Assembly: GCA_002491245.1 (NCBI GenBank)
Contig: DKVO01000014.1
Coordinates: 1-40,118 of the forward strand
DNA length: 40,118 nt
From: Porphyromonadaceae bacterium UBA7176
GTDB taxonomy: Bacteria > Bacteroidota > Bacteroidia > Bacteroidales > Muribaculaceae
Direction: 5' to 3'
Shown: positions 8,830 to 17,648 of the stretch, piece by piece
Layout: every line of letters starts with the position of its first letter
Position numbering within the stretch: the stretch's first letter is position 1
Program-made: the position numbers and the translations under genes
Notes under the pieces: model-generated
The model's database searches: none
What the model saw: only the letters and a program-made list of their open reading frames with translations
Told to the model about the DNA's origin: nothing

Positions 8830-9843
8830 ATGGTGACAATTCTCGGCATAGAGTCGTCGTGCGACGACACCTCAGCGGCAATAATCCGCGACGGCATCCT
8901 GCTCAGCAACGTAATCGCATCACAGGCCGTCCACGAAGAGTACGGAGGAGTAGTCCCCGAACTGGCTTCAAGAGCACACCAGCAGAATATCGTGCCGGTA
9001 GTCGACGCCGCCATACGCCGCGCCGGCATCGACCGCCGCGACCTGTCGGCCATAGCCTTTACCCGAGGCCCCGGACTGATCGGCTCGCTACTGGTCGGCA
9101 CAAGTTTTGCAAAAGGCATGTCGCTCGGCCTCCGCATACCGATAATCGACGTCAACCACCTCCACGGCCACGTTCTGGCTCAGTTCATCCGCCAGTCGCC
9201 CGACGACAAGGTACCCGAATTCCCCTATCTCTGCCTGCTCGTTTCCGGCGGCAACTCTCAGATCATACTCGTCCGCGGCTACAACGACATGGAGATACTC
9301 GGACGCACAATCGACGACGCCGCCGGCGAAGCTTTCGACAAATGCGCCAAAGTGATGGGCCTCCCCTACCCCGGCGGTCCACATATCGACCGCCTCGCTG
9401 CCGAGGGCGACGCTTCGCGCTTCAAATTCGCCAAGCCTCACATTCCCGGTTTCGACTACTCTTTCTCAGGGCTCAAGACATCGTTTCTCTACACCCTACG
9501 CGACGGACTGAAGACCGACCCCGGTTTCATCGACAACAACCGGGCCGACCTCGCAGCATCGCTACAGAAAACCATCATCGACATCCTCACAGACAAACTC
9601 TCCAAAGCCATCGACGCAACCGGCGTCAGGACAGTGGCAATCGGAGGAGGCGTGTCGGCCAACTCGGGCGTACGCGCCGCCATTGCCGACCTTTGCGCCG
9701 CAAAAGGCATCGAAGCATTCATCCCCGAGCGTAAATTCACCACCGACAACGCCGCAATGGTAGCCATAGCCGGATACTTCAAATACATCGACCGTATATT
9801 CTGCCCCTACGACGCAGCGCCTTACGCAAGGGTAGAAATATAA
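8830..9843 (+). CDS. tsaD: tRNA N6-adenosine threonylcarbamoyltransferase TsaD
   Basis: TsaD transfers the threonylcarbamoyl group to A37 of ANN-decoding tRNAs (t6A), working with TsaB and TsaE in bacteria. The chosen ATG at 8830 gives 337 residues, the normal family length, and begins with the hallmark MVTILGIESSCDDTSAA. The metal-binding histidines appear as NHLHGH (H110, H114). The ASKA-fold nucleotide site is visible in LVSGGNSQIILV and in the C-terminal AIGGGVSANSGVR. An in-frame ATG at 8806 overlaps the preceding gene and would add an unneeded extension. The gene lies 13 bp after the outer-membrane protein gene and 12 bp before the cinA-type gene. Identification is firm. Confidence 0.97.
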   Translation: MVTILGIESSCDDTSAAIIRDGILLSNVIASQAVHEEYGGVVPELASRAHQQNIVPVVDAAIRRAGIDRRDLSAIAFTRGPGLIGSLLVGTSFAKGMSLGLRIPIIDVNHLHGHVLAQFIRQSPDDKVPEFPYLCLLVSGGNSQIILVRGYNDMEILGRTIDDAAGEAFDKCAKVMGLPYPGGPHIDRLAAEGDASRFKFAKPHIPGFDYSFSGLKTSFLYTLRDGLKTDPGFIDNNRADLAASLQKTIIDILTDKLSKAIDATGVRTVAIGGGVSANSGVRAAIADLCAAKGIEAFIPERKFTTDNAAMVAIAGYFKYIDRIFCPYDAAPYARVEI

Positions 9844-9855
9844 TCTTCCATCGAA

Positions 9856-11082
9856 ATGAAACTCTCTATCGTCATCATAGGCGACGAGATACTCCTCGGT
9901 CGCGTCACCGACACCAACTCGGGACTCATCGCAAAAACATTCAGCGAATCCGGCTGGCAAGTCGCCGGTGTACGTACCGTTGGCGACAACGCGGCCGACA
10001 TCAACGCCGCCATATCACAGTCGCTCGATCAAAGCGACCTCGTCATAACCACCGGCGGACTCGGCCCGACACGCGACGACATCACAAAAAGCGTCCTCAC
10101 CGACATCTTCGGTGGCTCGCTCAACGAAGACCCGGCCGTAACTGCCAATATCGAAAAAATATTCGCCGGCCGTGGGCTTGTCCTCAACGACCTCACGCGC
10201 CGTCAGGCTTGGGTACCCACATCCTGCCGAGTGGTGATGAACCGTTTTGGCACAGCGCCGGTAATGTGGTTCGAGCGCAATAGCCACGTTCTGGTCGCCA
10301 TGCCGGGTGTGCCTTTCGAAACCCGGGGGATGCTCGGAGAAGTTAAAGAACTCGTTACCGGACACTTCGGAACCGCCGACCATATCCGCCACCACGAATT
10401 CACTGTCACCGGCATCACCGAGTCTGATCTTGCCGAGCGCCTGGCTTCTTTCGAAGACTCCTTACCGCTCGGGTTCAAACTCGCATACCTGCCCTCGCCC
10501 GGAGAAATACTGCTTAGGCTCGACGGCGCTCCGGGAGCACCCGACAGCATATTCGACATCCACGCAGGAAATCTACGCAGCATCCTCGGCGAAAATCTCG
10601 CCGGAGAAGGCAAACTCTCGCCGGCCGAAATAGCCCTTCACAAACTGCGCGGACGCAAATGGACCTTGGCCACTGCCGAAAGCTGCACCGGCGGCAACAT
10701 AGCCCACCTGTTCACCATCATCTCAGGCTGTTCCGACACATTCAAAGGCGGCATCGTATCATATGCCAACGACGTCAAGACAGGCATCCTCGGTGTCGAC
10801 ATATCCACACTCGCCACCGTCGGTGCAGTAAGCGACGACACCGTCCGGCAGATGGCCGAAGGCGCTGCCACGGCCTGCCATGCCGACTGTGCTGTAGCCA
10901 CCTCCGGCATCGCCGGTCCTGGCGGAGGTTCCCCCGAAAAACCTGTCGGGACTGTATGGATTGCGGCACGCACTCCTCAGCGCTCAGCTACTAAACTCTG
11001 CCGCTTCACCGGCGACCGCACAGCAGTCATCGACCGCGCATCAGCTGCGGCAATAAACTTGCTATGCGACTTGCTCGACTGA
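9856..11082 (+). CDS. cinA: CinA-family protein (nicotinamide-nucleotide amidohydrolase type)
   Basis: This 408-residue two-domain protein has an N-terminal molybdopterin-binding-like/COG1058 domain at residues 1-170 (IVIIGDEILLGRVTDTNSG, VITTGGLGPTRDDIT), which in related proteins has ADP-ribose pyrophosphatase activity. A C-terminal PncC-type domain covers about residues 255-408 (TLATAESCTGGNIAHL, ATSGIAGPGGGSPEKPVGTVW), which deamidates NMN to nicotinic acid mononucleotide in pyridine-nucleotide recycling. Both domains are complete and the length is usual. The start lies 12 bp after tsaD. Its stop lies only 3 bp from the stop of the convergent tilS, leaving no room for a terminator between them. 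Confidence 0.94.
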   Translation: MKLSIVIIGDEILLGRVTDTNSGLIAKTFSESGWQVAGVRTVGDNAADINAAISQSLDQSDLVITTGGLGPTRDDITKSVLTDIFGGSLNEDPAVTANIEKIFAGRGLVLNDLTRRQAWVPTSCRVVMNRFGTAPVMWFERNSHVLVAMPGVPFETRGMLGEVKELVTGHFGTADHIRHHEFTVTGITESDLAERLASFEDSLPLGFKLAYLPSPGEILLRLDGAPGAPDSIFDIHAGNLRSILGENLAGEGKLSPAEIALHKLRGRKWTLATAESCTGGNIAHLFTIISGCSDTFKGGIVSYANDVKTGILGVDISTLATVGAVSDDTVRQMAEGAATACHADCAVATSGIAGPGGGSPEKPVGTVWIAARTPQRSATKLCRFTGDRTAVIDRASAAAINLLCDLLD

Positions 11083-11085
11083 CAA

Positions 11086-12435
11086 TCAGCCCTTCACTTC
11101 AAGGCGGATAAATCTTTTCGTACCCGGTCCTACTGCAAAGGCCGCAGTATTACGCAGTCCCGGCGCCCACACAATTTCACCGTTGCGTGTCAGCACCCAC
11201 GCCCGACGTTTCTGCTCGGCGCTGTACTTGGCATTTGTAAAAAGGTCGCTCAACAACTTGCTCTTCACACTGCCGAACGGCACAAGCCTGTCGCCTCGGC
11301 GCACATGGCGCAGCTCCCACCGGGCATCGCCTTCAAGCGCCACGGCATCAAAATAAGCCACACCGGGCCCTACCCTCTCCGGTCTGAACGAAGCAACATC
11401 GCCATAGCTCACCGTTATATGCACCGGTGAAACGACGTCGTGACGCAGATTTACCTCATACACATCATCCTCACAAGGACGGCACCGCGAAGCATCCACC
11501 AATTCAAGAAAGCCGCGGTTCAACTCCGCCGCAGTGCGCCCGTCAGCCGAAAAGAAACGGCGCCCCGAAGCGGCCGACGCCCCCAGCATATCACAGATTT
11601 GGGTATAAGTAAAGCCATAAGGCTTAAGATATTCAAAAAGAAGAGTCGCGGCATAAGGCTGTTGAGCCAGCCCTTTGAGGTCAACTCCATCCTCTCCGGC
11701 AAAAACCTTGATGCGCTCAGCCACTGCCTCACGGTAGATCTCTGCCGTATCCTCCAGATTTCCCACCGTGCGCAACACTGCGTCCAACGCTCCAGGAAAT
11801 TTCTCTTCAAGCAGAGGGAAGATACTGTTCCGCAACCGGTTGCGGCGGTGTGCATCCGATGCATTACTGCTGTCATCGACATACGTCAGACCCAGCGCCC
11901 CAATATACTCTTCGATATCCCTGCGGCTGAACGGCAACAACGGTCTCACCACAGATCCCGACCGGGGACGCATGGCCGTCAGACCGGCGATACCGGTCCC
12001 TCGTAGCAGATTGAGCATGAAAGTCTCGGCACGGTCCTCGCGGTGATGCCCGACAGCCGTAGCCTGAGCTCCATCACGGTCGAGAAGGTCGGCAAACCAA
12101 TCGTAGCGAAGGCTACGGCATGCCATCTCCACCGATTCTCCCGTCGACGCCATCCGCCCGGGCACATCAAAGTCACGGATATACAGGTCCACTCCGAGCA
12201 TGTCGGCCACCGACGATGCATGGCGCATGTCGCGCATCGACTCTTCCCCTCGCAAGTGAAAATTACAATGAGCCGCCCGGCAATCATAGCCGAGGCGCAC
12301 TAAAACAGCAAGCAAAGCCACCGAATCGGCGCCGCCACTGAGGGCGACGACGACGGGGGCTTGCTTATGCAGTAGGCTTTTCGACGCTATATAATCAGCG
12401 GCAATAGCCTCAAATTCATCTATTTGCAACTTCAA
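11086..12435 (-). CDS. tilS: tRNA(Ile)-lysidine synthase TilS
   Basis: TilS uses ATP and lysine to convert C34 of the CAU-anticodon tRNA(Ile) to lysidine, allowing it to read AUA; the enzyme is cytoplasmic and usually essential. The PP-loop signature ALSGGADSVALL is at residues 31-42, followed by the family segments AHCNFHLRGEES, VGHHREDRAETFMLNLLRGTG and RPLLPFSRRDIEEY. The C-terminal part contains the TilS substrate-binding region (RRGDRLVPFG, LLSDLF). Length is 449 residues. The start codon is TTG at 12435, overlapping the stop of serS (TTGA). No in-frame ATG or GTG is available before the PP-loop, so the rare start appears real and translation is probably coupled to serS. Confidence 0.95.
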   Translation of the reverse strand: MKLQIDEFEAIAADYIASKSLLHKQAPVVVALSGGADSVALLAVLVRLGYDCRAAHCNFHLRGEESMRDMRHASSVADMLGVDLYIRDFDVPGRMASTGESVEMACRSLRYDWFADLLDRDGAQATAVGHHREDRAETFMLNLLRGTGIAGLTAMRPRSGSVVRPLLPFSRRDIEEYIGALGLTYVDDSSNASDAHRRNRLRNSIFPLLEEKFPGALDAVLRTVGNLEDTAEIYREAVAERIKVFAGEDGVDLKGLAQQPYAATLLFEYLKPYGFTYTQICDMLGASAASGRRFFSADGRTAAELNRGFLELVDASRCRPCEDDVYEVNLRHDVVSPVHITVSYGDVASFRPERVGPGVAYFDAVALEGDARWELRHVRRGDRLVPFGSVKSKLLSDLFTNAKYSAEQKRRAWVLTRNGEIVWAPGLRNTAAFAVGPGTKRFIRLEVKG

Positions 12436-13703
12436 TCGATTATATCGAAGCCGGTATACTTACGCAGACACTCGGGAACAATGATACCCGACGGCGTCTG
12501 ATTGTTTTCCAGCAAAGCTGCCATGATACGGGGCAACGCAAGCGCCGACCCGTTGAGCGTATGGCACAGATGAGTCTTCTTATCCTCTCCGCGATAGCGG
12601 CATTTGAGACGGTTTGCCTGATATGTCTCGAAATTGGATACCGACGAAACCTCGAGCCAACGTTTCTGGGCGCCAGACCACACTTCGAAGTCGAACGTTA
12701 TGGCAGAAGTGAAACTCATGTCGCCGCCACACAGACGCAGGATATGCCAGGGCAGACCGAGTTTTTCGAGCAAGCCTTGCACGTGGTCCTTCATCTCTTC
12801 AAGAGCGGCGTAACTGTTCTCCGGTTTCTCTATGCGTACGATCTCCACCTTGTCGAACTGGTGCAGACGGTTAAGACCGCGCACATCCTTGCCGTAGCTG
12901 CCGGCCTCGCGGCGGAAACAAGCCGAATAAGCGCAGTTCTTTATCGGCAGACGCTCACCCGGAAGGATTACATCGCGGTAGAGATTGGTCACAGGCACCT
13001 CGGCTGTCGGGATCAGGTAAAGCTTGTCGAGGTTGACAAGATACATCTGGCCCTCCTTGTCAGGAAGCTGGCCTGTGCCGTAGCCCGATGCCTCATTGAC
13101 AACATAAGGCGGCTGAACCTCAAGATAACCGGCCTTCGATGCTTCGTCGAGGAAGAACTGTATCAAGGCACGCTGCAACTTGGCGCCTTTACCAAGATAC
13201 ACCGGGAAACCGGCTCCGGTGATTTTGACACCAAGGTCAAAGTCTATGAGATTATACTTTTTGGCAAGGTCCCAGTGAGGCAGGGCATCCTCGCCAAGTT
13301 CAGGCATCGGACCTCCTGTTTTCTCCACCACATTGTCGGCGGCGGTAAGGCCGGCAGGAACTCCCTCGTAAGGGATGTTGGGGATATTGAGCAGTTCAGT
13401 CTCTATTTCCGATTGCACACGGGATAGCTCTTCTGCCAGCGCCTTCTGCTCTTCCTTCAGGACGGCAACGCCCTCCTTTGCCTTTTCTGCATCGTCTTTG
13501 CGTCCCTCTTTCATGGCCTTGCCTATAGTGGCGGCCATACGGTTGAGCTCTGCGGCGGCTGTATCGTTCTTAAGTTGCAGCTCGCGGCGCAACTCATCGA
13601 GAGCCAACACTCGGGCTATAGGTTTTTCTCCGTCGAAACCTTTCACGGCCAGACGCTCCACAATAAATCGGGGGTCGGCCTTTATCTGTTGTATTGTAAG
13701 CAT
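12432..13703 (-). CDS. serS: Seryl-tRNA synthetase
   Basis: This 423-residue class II aminoacyl-tRNA synthetase charges tRNA(Ser) with serine. The N-terminus MLTIQQIKADPRFIVERL opens the tRNA-binding coiled-coil arm (about residues 30-105, rich in E/K/A). The catalytic core shows motif 2 (CFRREAGSYGKDVRGLNR, then HQFDKVE) and motif 3 (NGSALALPRIMAALLENNQ). Its ATG is 30 bp after the yqeY stop, and its stop overlaps the TTG start of tilS, making a translation-related operon. Identification is firm. Confidence 0.98.
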   Translation of the reverse strand: MLTIQQIKADPRFIVERLAVKGFDGEKPIARVLALDELRRELQLKNDTAAAELNRMAATIGKAMKEGRKDDAEKAKEGVAVLKEEQKALAEELSRVQSEIETELLNIPNIPYEGVPAGLTAADNVVEKTGGPMPELGEDALPHWDLAKKYNLIDFDLGVKITGAGFPVYLGKGAKLQRALIQFFLDEASKAGYLEVQPPYVVNEASGYGTGQLPDKEGQMYLVNLDKLYLIPTAEVPVTNLYRDVILPGERLPIKNCAYSACFRREAGSYGKDVRGLNRLHQFDKVEIVRIEKPENSYAALEEMKDHVQGLLEKLGLPWHILRLCGGDMSFTSAITFDFEVWSGAQKRWLEVSSVSNFETYQANRLKCRYRGEDKKTHLCHTLNGSALALPRIMAALLENNQTPSGIIVPECLRKYTGFDIID

Positions 13704-13733
13704 AATCGTTTTTTTATCAAGCCCTCATCAACC

Positions 13734-14186
13734 TTATTTTGCAAGAAGAGCACGCACCATTGTCGATATTGCCTTGCCATCGGCACGGCCGGCAAGTTCT
13801 TTGGTCGCAACACCCATCACTCGGCCCATATCGCCGGGGCCCGAAGCACCTGTTGCTGCGATAATTCTCTCCAGCTCAGTCCTAAGTTCATCCTCGCTCA
13901 AAGCCTTGGGTAGATATTGCTCTATCACTTCACATTCTGCAAGCTCTTCTGCCGCAAGTTCGGGGCGGTTCTGCTCGCTGTAGATACGGGCACTCTCACG
14001 GCGCTGCTTGGCCATCTTCACCAATATCTTCATGGCGGCCTCGTCACTGAGCTCACCATTGGCACCGGGGGCGGTTTTTCCCTCTATAAATTCTTTTTTG
14101 ATTCCTCTCAAAGCCTGCAACCGGATGTGGTCACGGGCAAGCATCGCAGCCTTGATATCGGCCTCGATTTGTGCATAAAGATCCAT
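13734..14186 (-). CDS. yqeY: GatB/YqeY domain protein
   Basis: This 150-residue protein spans the whole YqeY family: MDLYAQIEADIKAAMLAR at the start, the central KQRRESARIYSEQNRPELAA, and the C-terminal segment GPGDMGRVMGVATKELAGRAD. The fold resembles the tail domain of GatB, the amidotransferase subunit that makes Gln-tRNA and Asn-tRNA, so a tRNA-related role is usually proposed but not proven. It is the first gene of a likely yqeY-serS-tilS operon, with a -7 box 28-35 bp upstream. The ATG at 14186 is well placed. Confidence 0.92.
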   Translation of the reverse strand: MDLYAQIEADIKAAMLARDHIRLQALRGIKKEFIEGKTAPGANGELSDEAAMKILVKMAKQRRESARIYSEQNRPELAAEELAECEVIEQYLPKALSEDELRTELERIIAATGASGPGDMGRVMGVATKELAGRADGKAISTMVRALLAK

Positions 14187-14213
14187 TGTATCTTATATCT
14201 TGATTCCTGATTG

Positions 14214-14221
14214 CAAAAGTA
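14214..14221 (-). promoter_or_regulatory. Bacteroidota -7 box (TACTTTTG) for yqeY-serS-tilS
   Basis: On the minus strand this is an exact match to TAnnTTTG, 27 bp before the yqeY ATG. I find no clear -33 TTTG at the usual 19-21 bp distance, so support rests on the -7 box alone. Confidence 0.5.
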
Positions 14222-14297
14222 CAAAAAAATAAGTAACTCAAGAAGAAAAATCTTCCGTATTTTCGCCCCGGGCCCCTATATGTAAACAAACTCAGAT

Positions 14298-15371
14298 TTA
14301 CACCGATGCCCTGCGGTAAAGCACCACAGCGATGATACTATAGATCACATTCGGGATCCACATAGCCACCATAGCCGACGTAAGCCCCGAAAGAGCGAAT
14401 GTCTGCGTTATCGTCATGAACAGTATATAACTGAAACTCAACACAAGGCCTATGCCGATATTGAGACCCATACCGCCCTTCACCTTTTTCACCGACAGCG
14501 ACATACCGATTATGGTTAGTATGAATGCCGCAGCAGTCATGGCATAACGCCGTTCGTTCTCTACTTCGAAACTCTGTATATTGGCCACTCCGCGACCCTT
14601 TTGGCGCTTGATATACTCTGCAAGCTCGGGGGTCGTCATCTTTTCGTGGTCGAGCGACGAAATCAGGAAATCTCGTGGTTCAAAAGCTATCGTCGTGTCA
14701 AGGCTGTGCCCCTTGTCTATATACTCGCGGTTGTCGCGGAAATCGCGCTTCACATAGTCGCGTACAGTCCAACTGTAGAGAGTATCCCAGCGTATGCTCT
14801 GCGATGTCAGACGCGACACCAGACGCTTCTCGCTGTCAAACGATTCGAGCGAGAACTTATACCCCGTCTTGGTGATATTGTCATACCTGTTCATATACGC
14901 TATCTGCCCCGGAGCAACCATAAGCATTATATTCGACCCGTAGTCGACCCGTTTGTTTTTCACGTACGTGTTGGTATAATCGATGCGCTTCACGTTGGCT
15001 GGGGGGATGATATAGGCACTCAGCACAAACGTCAGGCCTGCGATCACTGTCGCTCCGAAAAGATACGGCCGCAGAAGACGCCGGAAACTCATGCCTGTCG
15101 ACAACATCGCTATTATCTCACTGTCCTGCGCGAGCTTCGACGTAAAGAATATTACCGCGATAAACGTGAATAACGGCGAGAACTGATTGGCGAAATACGG
15201 CAGGAAGTTCAAGAAATAATCGAACACTGTCGCCTTGAGCGGTGCCTTGATAAAGGAGTCGAATTTCTCGTTGACATCAAACATCACAACTATCGCCAGC
15301 AGTAGTATGATAGCGAATATGTAAGTACCCAGAAACTTACGGATGATATATTTGTCGAGAATTTTAAACAC
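14298..15371 (-). CDS. LptF/LptG-family permease (YjgP/YjgQ), lipopolysaccharide export
   Basis: LptF/G permeases form the inner-membrane part of the ABC transporter that extracts lipopolysaccharide and pushes it onto the Lpt bridge. The protein begins FKILDKYIIRKFLGTYIFAI, the classic family start. It has about three N-terminal membrane helices (residues 12-35, 55-75 and 95-118), a periplasmic beta domain, and three C-terminal helices (AAAFILTIIGMSL, GIGLVLSFSYILFM, VIYSIIAVVLYR). No in-frame ATG exists. A GTG at 15371 gives the family-like start; a TTG at 15386 would add five residues. It begins about 30 bp after tgt and is probably in its operon. Whether it is LptF or LptG cannot be decided from sequence alone. 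Confidence 0.88.
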   Translation of the reverse strand: MFKILDKYIIRKFLGTYIFAIILLLAIVVMFDVNEKFDSFIKAPLKATVFDYFLNFLPYFANQFSPLFTFIAVIFFTSKLAQDSEIIAMLSTGMSFRRLLRPYLFGATVIAGLTFVLSAYIIPPANVKRIDYTNTYVKNKRVDYGSNIMLMVAPGQIAYMNRYDNITKTGYKFSLESFDSEKRLVSRLTSQSIRWDTLYSWTVRDYVKRDFRDNREYIDKGHSLDTTIAFEPRDFLISSLDHEKMTTPELAEYIKRQKGRGVANIQSFEVENERRYAMTAAAFILTIIGMSLSVKKVKGGMGLNIGIGLVLSFSYILFMTITQTFALSGLTSAMVAMWIPNVIYSIIAVVLYRRASV

Positions 15372-15400
15372 TGCGTATAAGGTCAAGAGTAAACATGTTC

Positions 15401-16531
15401 TCAGATACGACGGCCGAGCTTTGCCACCATCTCCGTCTTCCAGTCATGGAAATCGCCCGATATGATATGGCGTCGGGCTTCCCCGACAAGCCACAGGTAG
15501 AACGCAAGATTATGTATCGACGCTATCTGCAACGCCAACAGCTCATTAGCGATAAACAGATGACGCACATAAGCCTTCGTATACACGCGGTCGACATACG
15601 ACGGGCCATCAGGCCATAAAGGGCTGAAATCGTCGGCCCACTTCGCATTGCGCATGTTCATCGTTCCCTCGGGAGTGAAAAGCATTCCATTGCGTCCGTT
15701 ACGGGTCGGCATCACGCAGTCCATCATATCCACGCCGCGGTCTATGGCCTCCAGTATATTCACGGGCGTGCCTACCCCCATGAGATAACGGGGTTTGTCG
15801 GTAGGCAACTCCTCATTGACAACCTCTATCATCTCGTACATCACTTCAGCAGGCTCGCCCACGGCAAGACCACCGATTGCATACCCATCCGCATCAAGCC
15901 CCCTTGCATGTCGGGCAGCCTCGAAACGGAGATCGGGATACGTACAGCCCTGCACGATCGGGAAATACGACTGGTAATGACCGTAGACAGGCTCGGTCGA
16001 CTTATAATGGGCCCAGCCGCGCTCAAGCCAGCGCTTGGTAAGGTCGAGAGAGCGACGGGTATAGGCACGGTCCGACGTGCCAGGGGCACACTCATCAAGG
16101 GCCATCATTATATCAGATCCTATCGTGCGCTGTATGTCCACCACATTTTCAGGCGTGAAGAGATGTTTCGACCCGTCGATATGGCTCCGGAAATGAGCAC
16201 CCTCCTCTGTCAGCTTGCGGTTGCCGCTGAGCGAGAACACCTGGAAACCGCCGCTGTCGGTAAGTATCGGACGCTCCCAACCGTTGAATTTATGTAGACC
16301 GCCGGCCTTGCGGATTATATCCATGCCGGGACGAAGATAAAGATGATAGGTGTTTCCCAGTATTATCTGAGCCTTGATATCATCGCGTATCTCGTGTTGA
16401 TGCACGCCCTTCACACTGCCGGCCGTTCCCACCGGCATGAAGATAGGTGTCTCTATCGTGCCGTGGTCAGTCTCTATCCGCCCGGCGCGCGCCGCACTGC
16501 CGGAGCATGTATGTTCGAGTGTAAACTTCAC
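15401..16531 (-). CDS. tgt: Queuine tRNA-ribosyltransferase (TGT)
   Basis: TGT exchanges G34 of GUN-anticodon tRNAs for a queuosine precursor. The 376-residue protein has the family landmarks TPIFMPVGTAGSVKGV, LGNTYHLYLRPG, ILTDSGGFQVFSLS (active-site Asp), IVQGCTYPDLR, AIGGLAVGEP, YLMGVGTPVNILEAI and MDCVMPTRNGRNG (nucleophile region). Near the C-terminus, where most bacterial TGTs carry the CxCxxC zinc ligands, this one reads GPSYVDRVYTKAYVRHLF with no cysteine, although the later His in SIHNLAFY is kept. The start is GTG at 16531 because no suitable ATG exists. It lies 11 bp after the nucleotidyltransferase gene and is probably in the same operon. Confidence 0.95.
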   Translation of the reverse strand: MKFTLEHTCSGSAARAGRIETDHGTIETPIFMPVGTAGSVKGVHQHEIRDDIKAQIILGNTYHLYLRPGMDIIRKAGGLHKFNGWERPILTDSGGFQVFSLSGNRKLTEEGAHFRSHIDGSKHLFTPENVVDIQRTIGSDIMMALDECAPGTSDRAYTRRSLDLTKRWLERGWAHYKSTEPVYGHYQSYFPIVQGCTYPDLRFEAARHARGLDADGYAIGGLAVGEPAEVMYEMIEVVNEELPTDKPRYLMGVGTPVNILEAIDRGVDMMDCVMPTRNGRNGMLFTPEGTMNMRNAKWADDFSPLWPDGPSYVDRVYTKAYVRHLFIANELLALQIASIHNLAFYLWLVGEARRHIISGDFHDWKTEMVAKLGRRI

Positions 16532-16542
16532 CTTAGCGATTT

Positions 16543-17451
16543 TCAGAACAATTTGTCAGGGTATACTCCGGCTTCATGGAGCGACTTGAGGTTCGCAACC
16601 ACCGTCGGGCGGTCTTCCGGGTATGTCACACCAAACCAGCGCGAAGTAGTCGTCAACACATCCACCGTAGCCTCGCCATTCTTCACAAGCTTGTCGACAA
16701 CCGAAGGGATGAAAAACTCGCTCTTGGGTTTGTTGCCATACTTTGCAAGGAATTTTCCGAATTCTCGTGCGCTGTAGTCGAAATAATCCGGAGTAAAGCC
16801 CCAGAAGTTCATCGACACAGGTGTATCGGCTGCGAGATGATGCGTCTCGCCGTCCGCTCCGGTAAATGTGATATTGCGGTCCTCGTCATAGCTGATAGCC
16901 GTGTGCTCTACAACATCGGTCAGTTTTCCGGCGGCATCAACAGCACATACTCCTCGGCTCACCGAACCATTGTCGGTCATCGTATTGCCAAGCTTGAAAG
17001 CCACCATACAGTAGCGGCCCTTGGCATCACTGGGCAGTGCCGACAGCTGACGGGCCATAACCTCGAAAGCATCGCGGCCATAGAAATCGTCGGCGTTTAT
17101 CACCGTAAAAGGTTCATTGATGACTCCCGAACCCATTAGCACGGCATGATTTGTTCCCCAGGGTTTGGTCCGTTCCTCAGGTACAGCGAAACCGTCGGGA
17201 ACGGCATCTACTGATTGGAACACAACCTCCACCGGCACATGTCCTTCGTATTTGCTCAATATCTTTTCGCGGAAGTCGGCCTCGAAATCGCGGCGGATAA
17301 CAAATACAACCTTGCCGAAGCCGGCCTGCAATGCATCATAGATGCTGTAGTCCATGATTGTCTGACCTTGGGGGCCGACACCGTCGAGTTGCTTCAGTCC
17401 GCCATAACGGCTACCCATGCCGGCAGCAAGTACATATAATGTAGGTTTCAT
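16543..17451 (-). CDS. Sugar-phosphate nucleotidyltransferase family protein
   Basis: This roughly 302-residue protein starts at ATG 17451 (a TTG one codon earlier is less likely). It opens with the nucleotide-binding signature of NDP-sugar pyrophosphorylases, LYVLAAGMGSRYGGLKQLDG, followed by the metal-binding motif VINADDFYGRDAF. Such enzymes couple an NTP to a sugar 1-phosphate to make an activated sugar for cell-surface polymers. A clear two-element promoter precedes it, and tgt follows by 11 bp. The substrate cannot be read from the sequence and no sugar-pathway gene is adjacent. The family is firm; specificity is unknown. Confidence 0.88.
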   Translation of the reverse strand: MKPTLYVLAAGMGSRYGGLKQLDGVGPQGQTIMDYSIYDALQAGFGKVVFVIRRDFEADFREKILSKYEGHVPVEVVFQSVDAVPDGFAVPEERTKPWGTNHAVLMGSGVINEPFTVINADDFYGRDAFEVMARQLSALPSDAKGRYCMVAFKLGNTMTDNGSVSRGVCAVDAAGKLTDVVEHTAISYDEDRNITFTGADGETHHLAADTPVSMNFWGFTPDYFDYSAREFGKFLAKYGNKPKSEFFIPSVVDKLVKNGEATVDVLTTTSRWFGVTYPEDRPTVVANLKSLHEAGVYPDKLF

Positions 17452-17484
17452 CAATTTATCCTTTAAAAGTGTGTTTTAACGACA

Positions 17485-17515
17485 CAAAATTACACAAAAT
17501 CCGCAACATATCAAA
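17485..17515 (-). promoter_or_regulatory. Two-element promoter for the nucleotidyltransferase-tgt-permease operon
   Basis: On the minus strand TTTG (17515-17512) is followed after 19 bp by TAATTTTG (17492-17485). This matches both the -33 and -7 boxes of the Bacteroidota housekeeping promoter exactly, 33 bp before the ATG at 17451. Confidence 0.75.
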
Positions 17516-17530
17516 ACCTCACTCCGACAA

Positions 17531-17563
17531 CCGCCCCGGCAGTGACTGGCACTGTCGGGGCGG
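17531..17563. repeat. GC-rich inverted repeat (14-bp arms, 5-nt loop)
   Basis: Arms at 17531-17544 and 17550-17563 pair with a single non-Watson-Crick position, which would be a G-U pair in a plus-strand RNA and A-C in a minus-strand RNA. No T-run follows on either strand. It lies between the DcaP-like gene and the promoter at 17485-17515. Confidence 0.75.
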
Positions 17564-17605
17564 CTTCGCAGAAATATATAACATTCAACCATAAAAGGCT
17601 TTTAC

Positions 17606-17629
17606 CCGATGCAATATCTATGCTATCGG
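17606..17629. repeat. Imperfect inverted repeat (hairpin with one bulge)
   Basis: CCGATGCA at 17606-17613 pairs with TGC-T-ATCGG at 17621-17629 through a one-base bulge. It is preceded by a small palindrome TAAAAGGCTTTTA at 17592-17604. Together with the hairpins on both sides it makes this gap unusually structured. Confidence 0.5.
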
Positions 17630-17648
17630 ATTTTCTAAAGGCAATAAC

